From Pseudohongiella nitratireducens (GTDB lineage: Bacteria > Pseudomonadota > Gammaproteobacteria > Pseudomonadales > Pseudohongiellaceae): a stretch of 64,000 nt of DNA. How positions within the stretch are numbered: the stretch's first letter is position 1; every line of letters starts with the position of its first letter. Both the position numbers and the translations under genes were made by a program. Location of the stretch: contig NZ_LWHM01000034.1 of NCBI RefSeq assembly GCF_001642735.1, positions 71,152 to 135,151 of the forward strand, read 5' to 3'. Positions 20,629 through 28,837 of this stretch are shown piece after piece. The notes under the pieces are model-generated. The model was not told where the DNA came from and ran no database searches. It was given only the letters and a program-made list of their open reading frames with translations.

Positions 20629-20787
20629 GGACATCATAGATCCGATGGCAGACGACCACAGCACCTCGCTTGTCGCTCGGCGGACGGAAACTCAGCCTGG
20701 CGGCTTCAGACAGTCCGTCTGCTTTATCGAGCGGCAAGCGATGTGCTAAACGTGGTCTTACTGTCTGCCATCGGATCTATGATGTCC
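20629..20787. repeat. large imperfect foldback (159 nt)
   Basis: The outer 25 nt at 20629-20653 are an exact reverse complement of 20763-20787. Inside, further segments pair in register: 20654-20659 with 20752-20757, 20660-20664 with 20743-20747, 20665-20679 with 20728-20742 (one mismatch and one wobble), and 20680-20688 with 20714-20722 (one wobble). The apex folds agcc/ggct. All bulges (5, 4 and 5 nt) lie on the right arm. It could be a structured RNA, a MITE, or a recombination site. I see no target duplication and no matching known family. Confidence 0.85.
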
Positions 20788-20893
20788 TTCCCTTGTGCCG
20801 TTTTGTCGAACCTGGCAGGTTGTTCCGCCATAAATGGCGGATACGCATTTTTTGCTGGCGCAAAAACTGCCTCGTCCTTTGGGCCCGCCTAAT

Positions 20894-20924
20894 AAAAAGG
20901 GCCACCTTAACAGGTGACCCTTTT
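20894..20924 (-). terminator. rho-independent terminator of tRNA-Arg
   Basis: A stem of aaaaggg plus cacct with one C/A mismatch and a 4-nt loop. On the minus strand it is followed by TTTTTATT. It lies 5 nt beyond the tRNA-Arg CCA end. Confidence 0.85.
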
Positions 20925-20928
20925 GATA

Positions 20929-21005
20929 TGGCGCGCCCGGCAGGACTCGAACCTGCAACCCTCGGCTTAGAAGGCCGATGCTCTATCCGGTTGAGCTACG
21001 AGCGC
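20929..21005 (-). tRNA. tRNA-Arg (UCU anticodon)
   Basis: A 77-nt cloverleaf on the minus strand. The acceptor GCGCTCG pairs with CGGGCGC. The anticodon stem TCGGC/GCCGA encloses loop CTTCTAA, anticodon TCT, which reads AGA. The T-arm contains GGTTCGAGTCC. CCA is encoded. It is a single-gene unit with promoter 21023-21050 and its own terminator. Confidence 0.96.
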
Positions 21006-21022
21006 ATGTGATCAGGCGGGGT

Positions 21023-21050
21023 ATTTTACAGGAACCATTGATGTTGTCCA
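21023..21050 (-). promoter_or_regulatory. promoter of tRNA-Arg
   Basis: On the minus strand TGGACA (21045-21050) and TAAAAT (21023-21028) are separated by 16 nt, followed by a GC-rich discriminator (ACCCCGCC), as is common for stable RNA genes under stringent control. Confidence 0.7.
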
Positions 21051-21279
21051 TTAATCTGCGCCCACGATTTAGGATCTGTTTTTAGTTGTTACCGATATTC
21101 TTTCAGCCGCTTAATCACTTAACCAGGCAATCAACCAGACTGTCGAGGCAAGATTTCGCTTTATCCCAACCGTTCAATAAATCAGGGGCAGGTTGATATT
21201 ATTGAAAATAAGCGCTCAGGCCACTCAGGGCCGTGGATTTCGCCGACTTCCAATACCAAGCAAACCAAATGGAGCGATT

Positions 21280-22503
21280 ATGGAAAATAACAATAACCTG
21301 CAAGATAAGGAAGTAACTGGAAACCTCAACCAGGATCAGGAAGCCACCCAAAGCCGACGAGAATTTTTCCGAACGGCATCCCTGGTTGGAGCCATGGGTG
21401 CAATCGGCGTGGGTGCCGGGTTCACACCATCTGTTCAAGCACAGCCGCAATCACCCAGTAGTTTTGCCAAACCGGACGGACTGTTGCCCGGCGGGCAATC
21501 AGACTCCCGTTTCCCGGTATCATTTGAGGACTCTGTCGGAAATGGCCTGCGACTGACCATGGCGTTTTTCACCGCCCTGAACCAGCGCGACCTGGAGGGC
21601 ATTGCCAGTCTGCTTCACTTCCCTTTTGCGATATATGAAGACATTGAACCACTGGTTTATCAGAGCGCCAGCGAGTTTATAAACAACCCGCCGCCCTGCT
21701 TCAGTGAAACGGGTAATCGGGCTCTGGGGCAGCGTGCCATGCTGCCCGGCTCTTACGACATGCTGGAAGGCATCAACGTGCATCTGTATTGCCCGGTAGG
21801 GGGAGTCTTCTCACTGAAGTTCAAACGCTTCACACCGGACGGTCACAAGCTGATGGAGTGTGACAACCTGCTTTCGGTCACCAACAACGACGGCCGCTGG
21901 GCAATCCAGCTGATTTCTACCATTTTCCATGAAGCAGGCTATGAGAATAATACCTACCCCGATGCAGAGGTCGCCTATCGACTGGGCAGCCAGGGTTATC
22001 TCTCCGCATTTGGTTACCGTGATGAAGAACTTCTCAATGATCGCAGTAATGGTCGGGGTTCGTATGAACCTTCCCTGCCCCTGGGCACCAGGACAGCCAG
22101 TGTCAGCTTCAATTATAGCCCCAGAGACCGAACCAACAATGCCCGTAACAATGAGCCCATGAAGGGCTGGGTTACCGAGGGTGTAACGTCACGGCTGCGC
22201 GTCAGTGAAGTGAGCGAACCGTCTGGCGAGTACGACACCAACCTGGATCAGTTTGTGGAGCTGGCCGGTGGTACCGTGGGGGACTACGGCTATACACGCA
22301 TCATCCCGGTAGAACCTCTGGTTATTCATGCGACACACGACAAGGCTCATGTGATGGGTGGTTACTGGCGTTACACACCAGCAGGGGTCCTGATTTCAGA
22401 AACCCGCAGCGTGGGTATACGGATCCGTAAGGCCGGGAACTGGGGTTCAGGAGGCAACCTCGGGCAAGTGACGCACCACGATCGCTCCAACTCAAAAGGC
22501 TAA
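21280..22503 (+). CDS. Tat-exported protein of unknown function (NTF2/SnoaL-like N-terminal half suspected)
   Basis: A 407-residue protein with a twin-arginine signal (SRREFFRTASLVGAMGAIGV, residues about 25-44) after an Asn-rich start, so it is probably exported folded. Residues about 85-230 contain LRLTMAFFTALNQRDLEGIASLLHFPFAIYE-type sequence, NNPPPCFS, and RWAIQLISTIFHE, resembling two SnoaL/NTF2-like domains with the usual helix-then-sheet layout. The C-terminal part (GYGDYGYTRIIPVEPLVIHATHDK-like, then GGYWRYTPAGVLISETRSVGIRIRKAG) repeats a similar pattern. No catalytic motif is visible. The ATG at 21280 follows a GGAG ribosome site; the frame is open further upstream to 21193. An IS3-type element lies 37 nt past its stop codon. 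Confidence 0.7.
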   Translation: MENNNNLQDKEVTGNLNQDQEATQSRREFFRTASLVGAMGAIGVGAGFTPSVQAQPQSPSSFAKPDGLLPGGQSDSRFPVSFEDSVGNGLRLTMAFFTALNQRDLEGIASLLHFPFAIYEDIEPLVYQSASEFINNPPPCFSETGNRALGQRAMLPGSYDMLEGINVHLYCPVGGVFSLKFKRFTPDGHKLMECDNLLSVTNNDGRWAIQLISTIFHEAGYENNTYPDAEVAYRLGSQGYLSAFGYRDEELLNDRSNGRGSYEPSLPLGTRTASVSFNYSPRDRTNNARNNEPMKGWVTEGVTSRLRVSEVSEPSGEYDTNLDQFVELAGGTVGDYGYTRIIPVEPLVIHATHDKAHVMGGYWRYTPAGVLISETRSVGIRIRKAGNWGSGGNLGQVTHHDRSNSKG

Positions 22504-22540
22504 AACCCCCTGTTTCCAGGGATCAGCGCCTGTTCTCAGG

Positions 22541-22565
22541 TGTCCCGTCCTAGAATAAGTTGACG
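22541..22565. repeat. IS terminal inverted repeat (orfB-proximal end)
   Basis: Starts tgtcccgtcctagaataagt. The opposite end read on the complementary strand starts tgtcccgtcctgaaataggt. Confidence 0.9.
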
Positions 22566-22576
22566 GTTTTAGTTTT

Positions 22577-22601
22577 AAGCGGCTGCCCTAGGCAGCCGCT
22601 T
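22577..22601. other. hairpin spanning the transposase stop codon
   Basis: Arms aagcggctgcc and ggcagccgctt pair perfectly over 11 bp around a 3-nt loop. The loop is the orfB stop codon (TAG on the minus strand), so the arms encode the final residues on one side and the 3' non-coding end of the element on the other. It could stop transcription entering from outside or leaving the IS. Confidence 0.85.
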
Positions 22602-23310
22602 TGCTATGCACCTCTTCTGGCGTTTTCATGCCAAGGCTTAGATGCGGCCTCATTCGGTTGTAGATCGTTATCGACTCATTAATTAAAACTTTCAGCTCAG
22701 CGAAGGTTTTACAGCGATACAGAAGGAACTCCTGCTTCAATATCCCATTGACTCTCTCCGCCAGCGCATTCTGATAACAATCATAGCCATCTGTCATCGA
22801 CGGCACCATCCTGTTTAGCTTCAGCACCCCTTGGTACAGCGAAGAGCAATACTGTACCCCTCTATCAGAGTGGTGAATAACCGATTCCGTTTGATGACAC
22901 GCCCGGGTTGCCTGATGAAGGGCTTTTACAACATTCTCTGCCTTCATATCACGACTCAGCTCATGCCCCATTATTTTGCGGCTGTTCGCATCAGTGACCA
23001 ACGAGAGGTAGTGAACACCTTCATCACTTTCAACGTAAGTAATATCGCTTACCAGAGCCTGTTCGGGTTTATTAACCTCAAGTCCCTTCAACAAATTTGG
23101 GTATTTCTTCATCCAGTGTTTGCTATCTGTCGTTTTGATATAGCTTTTACGAGGTTTCACCAGCATTTGCTGATCTCGCAGATGGGTAAATAATCCATCT
23201 CTGCCTAGCTTTATCCCTAACTCGACCAATTGAGGTTTAATCAACTGGTACAGTTTGCGTGTGCCCAAGCGGGGCATCAGCCTTCGTAGCTCCATGACCA
23301 TATTGGTCAC
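22588..23310 (-). CDS. IS3-family transposase OrfB (DDE domain)
   Basis: The catalytic part of the transposase, an RNase H-fold DDE integrase. An HTH_21-like region (RRLMPRLGTRKLYQLI) is followed by the core: the first Asp is in ALVSDITYVESDEG, the second in SVIHHSDRGVQYCS, and the Glu in NALAERVNGILKQEF. The final block (YNRMRPHLSLGMKTPEEV) is typical. The frame is open upstream of the GTG at 23310 back to the slippery site at 23451-23457 in orfA, in the -1 register, so the active protein is probably made as an OrfAB fusion of about 370 residues. Confidence 0.93.
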   Translation of the reverse strand: MTNMVMELRRLMPRLGTRKLYQLIKPQLVELGIKLGRDGLFTHLRDQQMLVKPRKSYIKTTDSKHWMKKYPNLLKGLEVNKPEQALVSDITYVESDEGVHYLSLVTDANSRKIMGHELSRDMKAENVVKALHQATRACHQTESVIHHSDRGVQYCSSLYQGVLKLNRMVPSMTDGYDCYQNALAERVNGILKQEFLLYRCKTFAELKVLINESITIYNRMRPHLSLGMKTPEEVHSKAAA

Positions 23311-23405
23311 TGGAACCCGTTCGGATTCCCGCCTCTTGTGGCGTTGCTCACTTTGATAAATAGCTTGACGACTAATGCCAAGAAGCCTGCTCGATTGACT
23401 CAGGC

Positions 23406-23807
23406 TTACTTTACCTTGCTGTTGGAGGCTTCTATCTCCTTGGCAATAAGCTTTTTTCTCAATCCTGCCCCGTGCTCAGCATCCAGAATATCCACCACTT
23501 CATTGAGCAGCAGGTTTCTGGCTCGCTCATCATCAAGCTCCTTCTCCAGGCGCTTAATCTTTTGGGCTGGTGACTCTTTGGCTTTCGGTGATGTAGTCAT
23601 AATACGAAGAGTTGGCTGCGACCAGTCCATCTTACCGTGCTTTCTTAGCCAGGTCAGCACTGTCGATCGACCCTGAATGCCGTAGATCTTCTGGGCTTGC
23701 TTATAGGTCATATCGCCTTTTTCAACAGCAGAAACAACCTGCAATTTAAAGCCCAATGTGTAATCGCGTTGAGTGCGCTTGCGCTGCGTATTTTCTGGCC
23801 TGTCCAT
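23406..23807 (-). CDS. IS3-family transposase OrfA (DNA-binding)
   Basis: A 133-residue protein with an N-terminal helix-turn-helix (FKLQVVSAVEKGDMTYKQAQ, then YGIQGRSTVLTWLRKHG), followed by a coiled coil (AQKIKRLEKELDDERARNLLLNEVVDIL), the usual layout of IS3 OrfA. Codons AGA AAA AAG at 23451-23459 form the heptamer A AAA AAG, the classical site for -1 ribosomal frameshifting into orfB. The orfA stop lies about 45 nt further on. Confidence 0.93.
   Translation of the reverse strand: MDRPENTQRKRTQRDYTLGFKLQVVSAVEKGDMTYKQAQKIYGIQGRSTVLTWLRKHGKMDWSQPTLRIMTTSPKAKESPAQKIKRLEKELDDERARNLLLNEVVDILDAEHGAGLRKKLIAKEIEASNSKVK
23451..23457 (-). promoter_or_regulatory. programmed -1 frameshift site (A6G) in the IS
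   Basis: The sequence AAAAAAG read as A AAA AAG in the orfA frame. The -1 frame is open from here through the start of orfB without a stop codon, consistent with production of an OrfAB fusion transposase. Confidence 0.85.
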
Positions 23808-23820
23808 AATAGGTCCTCTA

Positions 23821-23847
23821 GGTGTAAACCTATTTCAGGACGGGACA
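23821..23847. repeat. IS terminal inverted repeat (orfA-proximal end)
   Basis: Ends in aggacgggaca at 23847, complement of the other terminus. The AGG at 23848-23850 is the target duplication. Confidence 0.9.
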
Positions 23848-23854
23848 AGGCCAA

Positions 23855-23889
23855 CAAAAAAGGCCGTATCGTTAGACGATGCGGCCTTT
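23855..23889 (-). terminator. rho-independent terminator of the tRNA-Pro/tRNA-His unit
   Basis: A stem of aaaggccg, one wobble, and atcg, with a 5-nt loop. On the minus strand it is followed by TTTTTTG. The IS inserted only 8 nt beyond it. Confidence 0.85.
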
Positions 23890-23927
23890 CTTGCTTCACG
23901 CTGCCAATCTGGTCAGGGTGAAAAATA

Positions 23928-24004
23928 TGGGGTGGCTGATGGGGCTCGAACCCACGACAACCGGAGTCACAGTCCGGGGCTCTACCAACTGAGCTACAAC
24001 CACC
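23928..24004 (-). tRNA. tRNA-His (GUG anticodon)
   Basis: A 77-nt cloverleaf. The anticodon stem CCGGA/TCCGG holds loop CTGTGAC, anticodon GTG. The gene begins with an extra 5' G, which pairs with the discriminator C, as tRNA-His requires. CCA is encoded. It is the second gene of a tRNA-Pro/tRNA-His unit, 25 nt after tRNA-Pro. Confidence 0.97.
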
Positions 24005-24029
24005 ACTGTTCGCGAAATAAGCGAGAAAT

Positions 24030-24106
24030 TGGTCGGGGTAGAGAGATTTGAACTCCCGACATCCTGCACCCAAAGCAGGCGCGCTACCAGACTGCGCTAT
24101 ACCCCG
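24030..24106 (-). tRNA. tRNA-Pro (UGG anticodon)
   Basis: A 77-nt cloverleaf on the minus strand. The acceptor CGGGGTA pairs with TACCCCG. The anticodon stem CCTGC/GCAGG holds loop TTTGGGT, anticodon TGG. CCA is encoded. It is the first gene of the unit, downstream of a near-consensus promoter. Confidence 0.97.
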
Positions 24107-24147
24107 AATATCACTGCTGAGGACTCTGCCCTCATCGCGAGGACGGC

Positions 24148-24176
24148 ATAATACCTATGCAGCCCTGAGTCGTCAA
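24148..24176 (-). promoter_or_regulatory. promoter of tRNA-Pro/tRNA-His
   Basis: On the minus strand TTGACG (24171-24176) and TATTAT (24148-24153) are separated by 17 nt, followed by a G+C-rich discriminator (GCCGTCC). It lies immediately beyond the cysS stop codon. Confidence 0.75.
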
Positions 24177-24189
24177 TCAAAGATTGCGA

Positions 24190-25608
24190 TTATTTATCAC
24201 TTCCATGACGTTCAATGCGCCAGCGACTGCCATCGGCACCGTCTTCCACCACGACATCCATTGCCGTCAGTTTATCGCGGATTTCATCAGCCAGTGCCCA
24301 GTTTTTATCAGCCCTGGCCTGGCGGCGCTGTGCCACCAGTGCATCAATCGCATCCGCATCGATTCCGGCATCTGCACTGCCGCTTTGCAGGAATGTTTCA
24401 GCATCGCCCTGCAGCAAACCAAGCACGCCTCCCAGGCGCACCAGCAGACGTGCCAGTTGTGCTGCCCGCTGCTCTGCATCAGCTTCACCGGACTTGGCCA
24501 CCCGGTTACATTCACGCGCCAGATCAAACAGCGCACTCATGGCTTCCGGAGTATTGAAATCATCGTCCATGGCCGCCTGAAAGGCTTTTTCAAAGCGACT
24601 GTTGGCCAGATCCTTGGCAGATGTCACATCATGATCACGCAGCGCTGTATAAAGTCGTCCCAGCGCTGCTGCCGCCTGGTCCAGCCCCTGATCCGAGTAG
24701 TTGATCGGGCTGCGATAGTGCGAACTGACCAGCAGATAGCGAATAACTTCGGCCGGGTACTTTTTCAGCACATCACGAATCGTGAAAAAATTGCCCAGCG
24801 ATTTGGACATTTTCTCATTATCAACACGAACCGGACCGTTGTGCATCCAGTAGCGGGCAAACGACTGCCCTGTCGCCGCTTCTGACTGCGCGATTTCATT
24901 CTCGTGATGCGGGAACATCAAGTCGGAACCACCGCCATGAATATCAAAGGTATCCCCCAGGCAGCAGGTCGACATGGCTGAACACTCTATGTGCCAGCCA
25001 GGGCGACCATAACCCCAGGGAGAATCCCAGCCCACATCTTCATCGCTGGCCGACTTCCACAGGGCAAAATCACGCGGATCACGTTTCAGTTCACCGATAT
25101 CAATCCGCGCGCCAGCTAGCAGCTCTTCCACGTTTTTGTTGGACAGATGACCATAGTTTTTAAACTGCTTTACCGAAAAATATACGTCTCCATTTTCGGC
25201 CCGGTAGGCATAATCCTGTTCCACCAGCCGCTCGATCATCGCTACGATATCAGCAATATGGGCCGTAGCCCTGGGCTCCTGGTCAGGCCGCTGAATGAAC
25301 AGGCTGGCCTCATCCTCATGCGTTGCGGCAATAAAACGCTCGGTCAGATCGGCGAAATACTCTCCGTTCTCCGACGCACGCTTGAGTATCTTGTCATCGA
25401 TATCGGTAATATTGCGCACATATTCAACATCCAGGCCGCTGTAACGCAGATAGCGCTGGATCACATCAAATGCCACCAGCATGCGGGCGTGACCAATATG
25501 GGCATAATCATAAGTCGTCAGGCCGCACACATACATGCGTACCTTACCGGCATCGATTGGCTGAAATTTTTCTTTCTTACGCGTTAGCGTGTTGTAAATT
25601 GTTAGCAC
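24190..25608 (-). CDS. cysS: cysteinyl-tRNA synthetase
   Basis: A 472-residue class I aminoacyl-tRNA synthetase that charges tRNA-Cys. The N-terminal catalytic domain has the zinc-ligand Cys region VRMYVCGLTTYD and the HIGHAR signature. Further ligands lie in WHIECSAMS and HHENE, and the KMSKS loop is KMSKSLGNFF (around residue 265). The C-terminal helical anticodon-binding part is present. Length is normal. The start is a GTG at 25608 with a weak ribosome site; no better start is available before the conserved N-terminus. It follows glnS by 44 nt in the same direction, an arrangement also seen in pseudomonads. Confidence 0.97.
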   Translation of the reverse strand: MLTIYNTLTRKKEKFQPIDAGKVRMYVCGLTTYDYAHIGHARMLVAFDVIQRYLRYSGLDVEYVRNITDIDDKILKRASENGEYFADLTERFIAATHEDEASLFIQRPDQEPRATAHIADIVAMIERLVEQDYAYRAENGDVYFSVKQFKNYGHLSNKNVEELLAGARIDIGELKRDPRDFALWKSASDEDVGWDSPWGYGRPGWHIECSAMSTCCLGDTFDIHGGGSDLMFPHHENEIAQSEAATGQSFARYWMHNGPVRVDNEKMSKSLGNFFTIRDVLKKYPAEVIRYLLVSSHYRSPINYSDQGLDQAAAALGRLYTALRDHDVTSAKDLANSRFEKAFQAAMDDDFNTPEAMSALFDLARECNRVAKSGEADAEQRAAQLARLLVRLGGVLGLLQGDAETFLQSGSADAGIDADAIDALVAQRRQARADKNWALADEIRDKLTAMDVVVEDGADGSRWRIERHGSDK

Positions 25609-25652
25609 TTAGCACTCACTTGCTTGATAAAATGTTGCAGAGTCGGTGACGA

Positions 25653-27449
25653 TTATCGGCCACCCTGCTGCTTGCCCCAGGAATCACGAAGACTCACGGT
25701 CCGGTTGAACACCGGTTTCTCAGGGGTGCTGTCCTTGCTATCCACACAGTAATAACCCTCACGCTCAAACTGGAAGCTGTCCCCGGCTTTGGCACTGGCC
25801 AGTGAAGGTTCAACCAGACAGCCCGTCAGCACCTGCAGAGAATCCGGGTTCAAACAGTTTTTGAAATCACCATGTGTCTTGTCATTGGGGTTGGCTTCAT
25901 TAAACAGGCGGTCATAGACACGCACCTCGGCCTCTATCGCTGCCTCAGCCGGAACCCAGTGAATCACACCTTTGACTTTGCGACCCTCCGGGTTTTTACC
26001 CAGGGTATCGAGGTCGACAGTACACTTCAGTTCCACGACATTCCCGTCGCTGTCTTTGATGATCTCATCACAACGGATGACATAGGAGCCGCGCAGACGC
26101 ACCTCAGTGCCTGGCATCAGGCGTTTGAAGCCTTTCGGCGGCTCTTCCTCAAAGTCAGTCTGATCGATGTATATCGTTTTACCGAAAGGCACATCCCGTG
26201 TTCCCATGTCTTGCTTGGGGTGTTTGGGCAGGTGCAGCATCTGTTCATGGTCGGCATCCACATTCAACAATGTCACTTTCAATGGCCGCAGCACACACAT
26301 CGCGCGTGATGCAGTCGCATCCAGATCCTCACGGATACTGTGCTCCAGCATCCCCACATCGACAATACTGTCGCTGCGACCCATGCCAATAATGTCACAG
26401 AAGTGACGGATGGCTGTCGGGGTATAGCCGCGACGACGCAGGCCAGAAATAGTTGGCATACGCGGATCGTCCCAGCCGGATACGTGCTGCAAATCAACCA
26501 GCTCTTTCAGTTTACGCTTGCTGAGCACCGTGTAGTTGATATTCAGACGGGCAAACTCGGTCTGTCCTGGCAGAACATAACGCGGCGCATCATCAAAATT
26601 ACCCAGTTCCCGGCAAGCGTTCTCTACTGATTCAATTTCCAGGTTATCCAGAATCCAGTTATACAGAGGACGGTGGTCTTCGAACTCCAGCGTACACAGA
26701 GAATGCGTCACATGCTCCAGTGCATCCGAGATGCAATGCGCATAGTCATACATCGGATAAACGTTCCAGGTATCGCCGGTCTGGTGGTGAACCAGTTTGC
26801 GGATGCGGTAAATCACCGGGTCACGCATATTGATGTTTGGCGATGCCATATCAATTCGCGCTCGCAGACTGTGCTCGCCATCTGCAAACTCTCCTGCCTG
26901 CATGCGCTTGAACAGATCCAGGCTCTCCTCAACACTGCGGTTGCGGTAAGGGCTTTCCTTGCCAGGTTCAGTCAGCGTGCCGCGATACTCGCGAGCCTCT
27001 TCCGGCGTCAGGCTGTCAACGTATGCTTTGCCATTTTTGATCAGTTGCAGTGCAAACTCATACAAATACACAAAGTAATCAGAGGTATAGCGGATGTCCC
27101 CGGCCCATTCAAAGCCCAGCCACTCAATATCAGCCTGAATGGCATCAATGAAGGTCTGCTCTTCCTTGGCCGGGTTGGTGTCGTCAAAACGCAGGTTGCA
27201 CGCCGCTGCTGCCTGCGCGCCATAGCGCTCCGCCAGGCCAAAATTCAGGCAAATCGACTTGGCGTGGCCAATGTGCAGAAAACCATTGGGCTCCGGCGGG
27301 AACCGGGTCTGCACACGACCATCATGCTTGCCGCTGGCCAGGTCCTGGTCAATCAGGTGTCGGATGAAGTTCGACGGCGCACCATCGTTGCTGTCTACTG
27401 TTTTATCATCAGTCGCCACTGTGGTTTCCTTGCTAAGTGAATCGGTCAT
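25653..27449 (-). CDS. glnS: glutaminyl-tRNA synthetase
   Basis: A 598-residue class I synthetase charging tRNA-Gln. The catalytic core carries [16 protein letters not shown] (HIGH signature), [11 protein letters not shown], and the lysine loop LSKRKL ([11 protein letters not shown]). The C-terminal beta-barrel anticodon domains contain [18 protein letters not shown] and [11 protein letters not shown]. The N-terminal 30 residues are extra and Asp/Ser/Thr-rich. It is divergent from ppiB, with starts 87 nt apart. Confidence 0.97.
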   Translation of the reverse strand: MTDSLSKETTVATDDKTVDSNDGAPSNFIRHLIDQDLASGKHDGRVQTRFPPEPNGFLHIGHAKSICLNFGLAERYGAQAAAACNLRFDDTNPAKEEQTFIDAIQADIEWLGFEWAGDIRYTSDYFVYLYEFALQLIKNGKAYVDSLTPEEAREYRGTLTEPGKESPYRNRSVEESLDLFKRMQAGEFADGEHSLRARIDMASPNINMRDPVIYRIRKLVHHQTGDTWNVYPMYDYAHCISDALEHVTHSLCTLEFEDHRPLYNWILDNLEIESVENACRELGNFDDAPRYVLPGQTEFARLNINYTVLSKRKLKELVDLQHVSGWDDPRMPTISGLRRRGYTPTAIRHFCDIIGMGRSDSIVDVGMLEHSIREDLDATASRAMCVLRPLKVTLLNVDADHEQMLHLPKHPKQDMGTRDVPFGKTIYIDQTDFEEEPPKGFKRLMPGTEVRLRGSYVIRCDEIIKDSDGNVVELKCTVDLDTLGKNPEGRKVKGVIHWVPAEAAIEAEVRVYDRLFNEANPNDKTHGDFKNCLNPDSLQVLTGCLVEPSLASAKAGDSFQFEREGYYCVDSKDSTPEKPVFNRTVSLRDSWGKQQGGR

Positions 27450-27535
27450 ATTGGCAAATCTGCTTTCTCATCAGAGCTAAAGTCATTATTATAGCTGCTA
27501 CCAACCTTAAGCTGAAACAACGAGTCCGTTTAAAC

Positions 27536-28042
27536 ATGATAGTTTTCAAGACAAATTACGGTGATATCCAGATTGAACTGGATTTCGACAAAGCGCCAGC
27601 GACGGCTGCCAACTTCCTTGCCTATGCCCGGGACGGTTACTACGACGGTACATTGTTCCACCGGGTTATCGACAATTTCATGATCCAGGGCGGTGGTTTT
27701 GCCAGCGGCATGGAACAGAAAGAGACCAATGCATCGATTGAAAACGAGGCTGATAACGGCTTGAGCAACGAGGTTGGCACTCTGGCCATGGCTCGTACGC
27801 AGGACCCTCATTCTGCCAGTGCTCAATTTTTTATCAATGTCGCCGATAATACATTCCTTGACCACAAGAACAAGACCCTGCAAGGTTGGGGTTATGCCGT
27901 GTTTGGCCGCGTGACTGACGGCATGGACGTGGTTAACAAGATCAAGCAATGCCGCACTGGCTATGTTGCTGGTCACCAGGATGTGCCACTGGATGAAGTG
28001 GTCATCAACGAAACGGTAGTCACCTACCCGGAAGACCAATAA
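27536..28042 (+). CDS. ppiB: cytoplasmic peptidyl-prolyl cis-trans isomerase (cyclophilin)
   Basis: A 168-residue cyclophilin without a signal peptide, so it acts in the cytoplasm. Catalytic and substrate-binding residues are seen in [34 protein letters not shown] and [11 protein letters not shown] use the ATG at 27536, giving the standard N-terminus [12 protein letters not shown]; the longer frame from 27437 starts in glnS and is not supported. lpxH follows after 18 nt and is probably co-transcribed. Confidence 0.96.
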   Translation: MIVFKTNYGDIQIELDFDKAPATAANFLAYARDGYYDGTLFHRVIDNFMIQGGGFASGMEQKETNASIENEADNGLSNEVGTLAMARTQDPHSASAQFFINVADNTFLDHKNKTLQGWGYAVFGRVTDGMDVVNKIKQCRTGYVAGHQDVPLDEVVINETVVTYPEDQ

Positions 28043-28060
28043 GCACATAACAGGACTGTA

Positions 28061-28837
28061 ATGACGGAAACGCAAAACCGGAAAACCGGCACCAAAACGC
28101 TGTTCCTGTCGGACTTGCACATCGAGTCCGATCAGGGCCCGATTATGGATAGTTTGCTCAGAATCCTGCACAACGATGCCAAAGGTGCCGATGCCATTTA
28201 TTTTCTTGGTGACGTGTTTGAAGCCTGGATTGGCGACGATGATGATTGCCCGGCTGCCGACAAAATGGCTGAAGTCCTCAGTTCACTCAGCCAGAATGGC
28301 ACCGGCATTTACTTTATGCACGGCAATCGTGACTTCCTGCTGGGCGACGAATTTGCCAGCCGCTGCGGCGGCAAGCTGATCGATGACCCGACAGTCGTCG
28401 ACCTCTACGGCCAGCGCGTGGTCCTTATGCACGGTGACTCGCTGTGCACACGCGACTCAGCCTACATGGAGTTCCGCCAGCAAGTACGCGACCCAGCCTG
28501 GCAGCAAGCTTTCCTGGCCCGCCCCCTGCTCGAGCGCATGATGGTGGCCCAGCAACTGCGCCAGCAAAGCCAGGCCGCCAACTCCAACAAAGCCTCGGAT
28601 ATCATGGATGTGACCCATGAGGAAGTTATCAAATCTCTGGTCAAGCATGACGTGAATCTGATGATTCATGGTCATACGCACCGGCCCGGCATTCACACAA
28701 TCCGATTGCCTGAAGACGTTAATGGCAGTACTGAGGCGCACCGTATTGTGCTGGGGGCCTGGGATCAAAAGGCGTGGATTCTGGAGTTTCGGCCGGATGG
28801 GTATGATTTGAAGCCGGTGGCACATCAGTCCGCCTGA
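28061..28837 (+). CDS. lpxH: UDP-2,3-diacylglucosamine diphosphatase
   Basis: A 258-residue calcineurin-like metallophosphoesterase that cleaves UDP-2,3-diacylglucosamine to lipid X, the fourth step of lipid A synthesis, on the inner face of the inner membrane. The metal ligands sit in FLSDLHIE, GDVFEAWIGDDD, HGNRDFLLG, MHGDSLCTRD and HGHTHRPG. The C-terminus is slightly extended. It is the last core gene before the accessory cassette region. Confidence 0.96.
   Translation: MTETQNRKTGTKTLFLSDLHIESDQGPIMDSLLRILHNDAKGADAIYFLGDVFEAWIGDDDDCPAADKMAEVLSSLSQNGTGIYFMHGNRDFLLGDEFASRCGGKLIDDPTVVDLYGQRVVLMHGDSLCTRDSAYMEFRQQVRDPAWQQAFLARPLLERMMVAQQLRQQSQAANSNKASDIMDVTHEEVIKSLVKHDVNLMIHGHTHRPGIHTIRLPEDVNGSTEAHRIVLGAWDQKAWILEFRPDGYDLKPVAHQSA

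Larger units (their letters stand above)
20518..20928. other. gene-free interval with large foldback, between phosphorylase and tRNA-Arg
   Basis: About 410 nt without a supported gene. It holds a large inverted repeat (20629-20787), a small perfect 8-bp hairpin at 20824-20841 (tccgccat/atggcgga), and the tRNA-Arg terminator. Overlapping short ORFs here are best explained by the palindromes. Confidence 0.7.
22541..23847 (-). mobile_element. complete IS3-family insertion sequence
   Basis: A 1307-bp element bounded by inverted repeats: the left end begins tgtcccgtcct at 22541 and the right end is its complement ending at 23847. About 17 of the first 24 terminal positions agree. Each end is flanked by AGG (22538-22540 and 23848-23850), a 3-bp target duplication expected for IS3 elements. 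Two overlapping frames (orfA, orfB) encode the transposase on the minus strand, with a canonical A6G slippery site. All parts look intact, so it may be active. It landed between the Tat protein gene and the tRNA-His terminator and breaks nothing visible. Confidence 0.95.
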
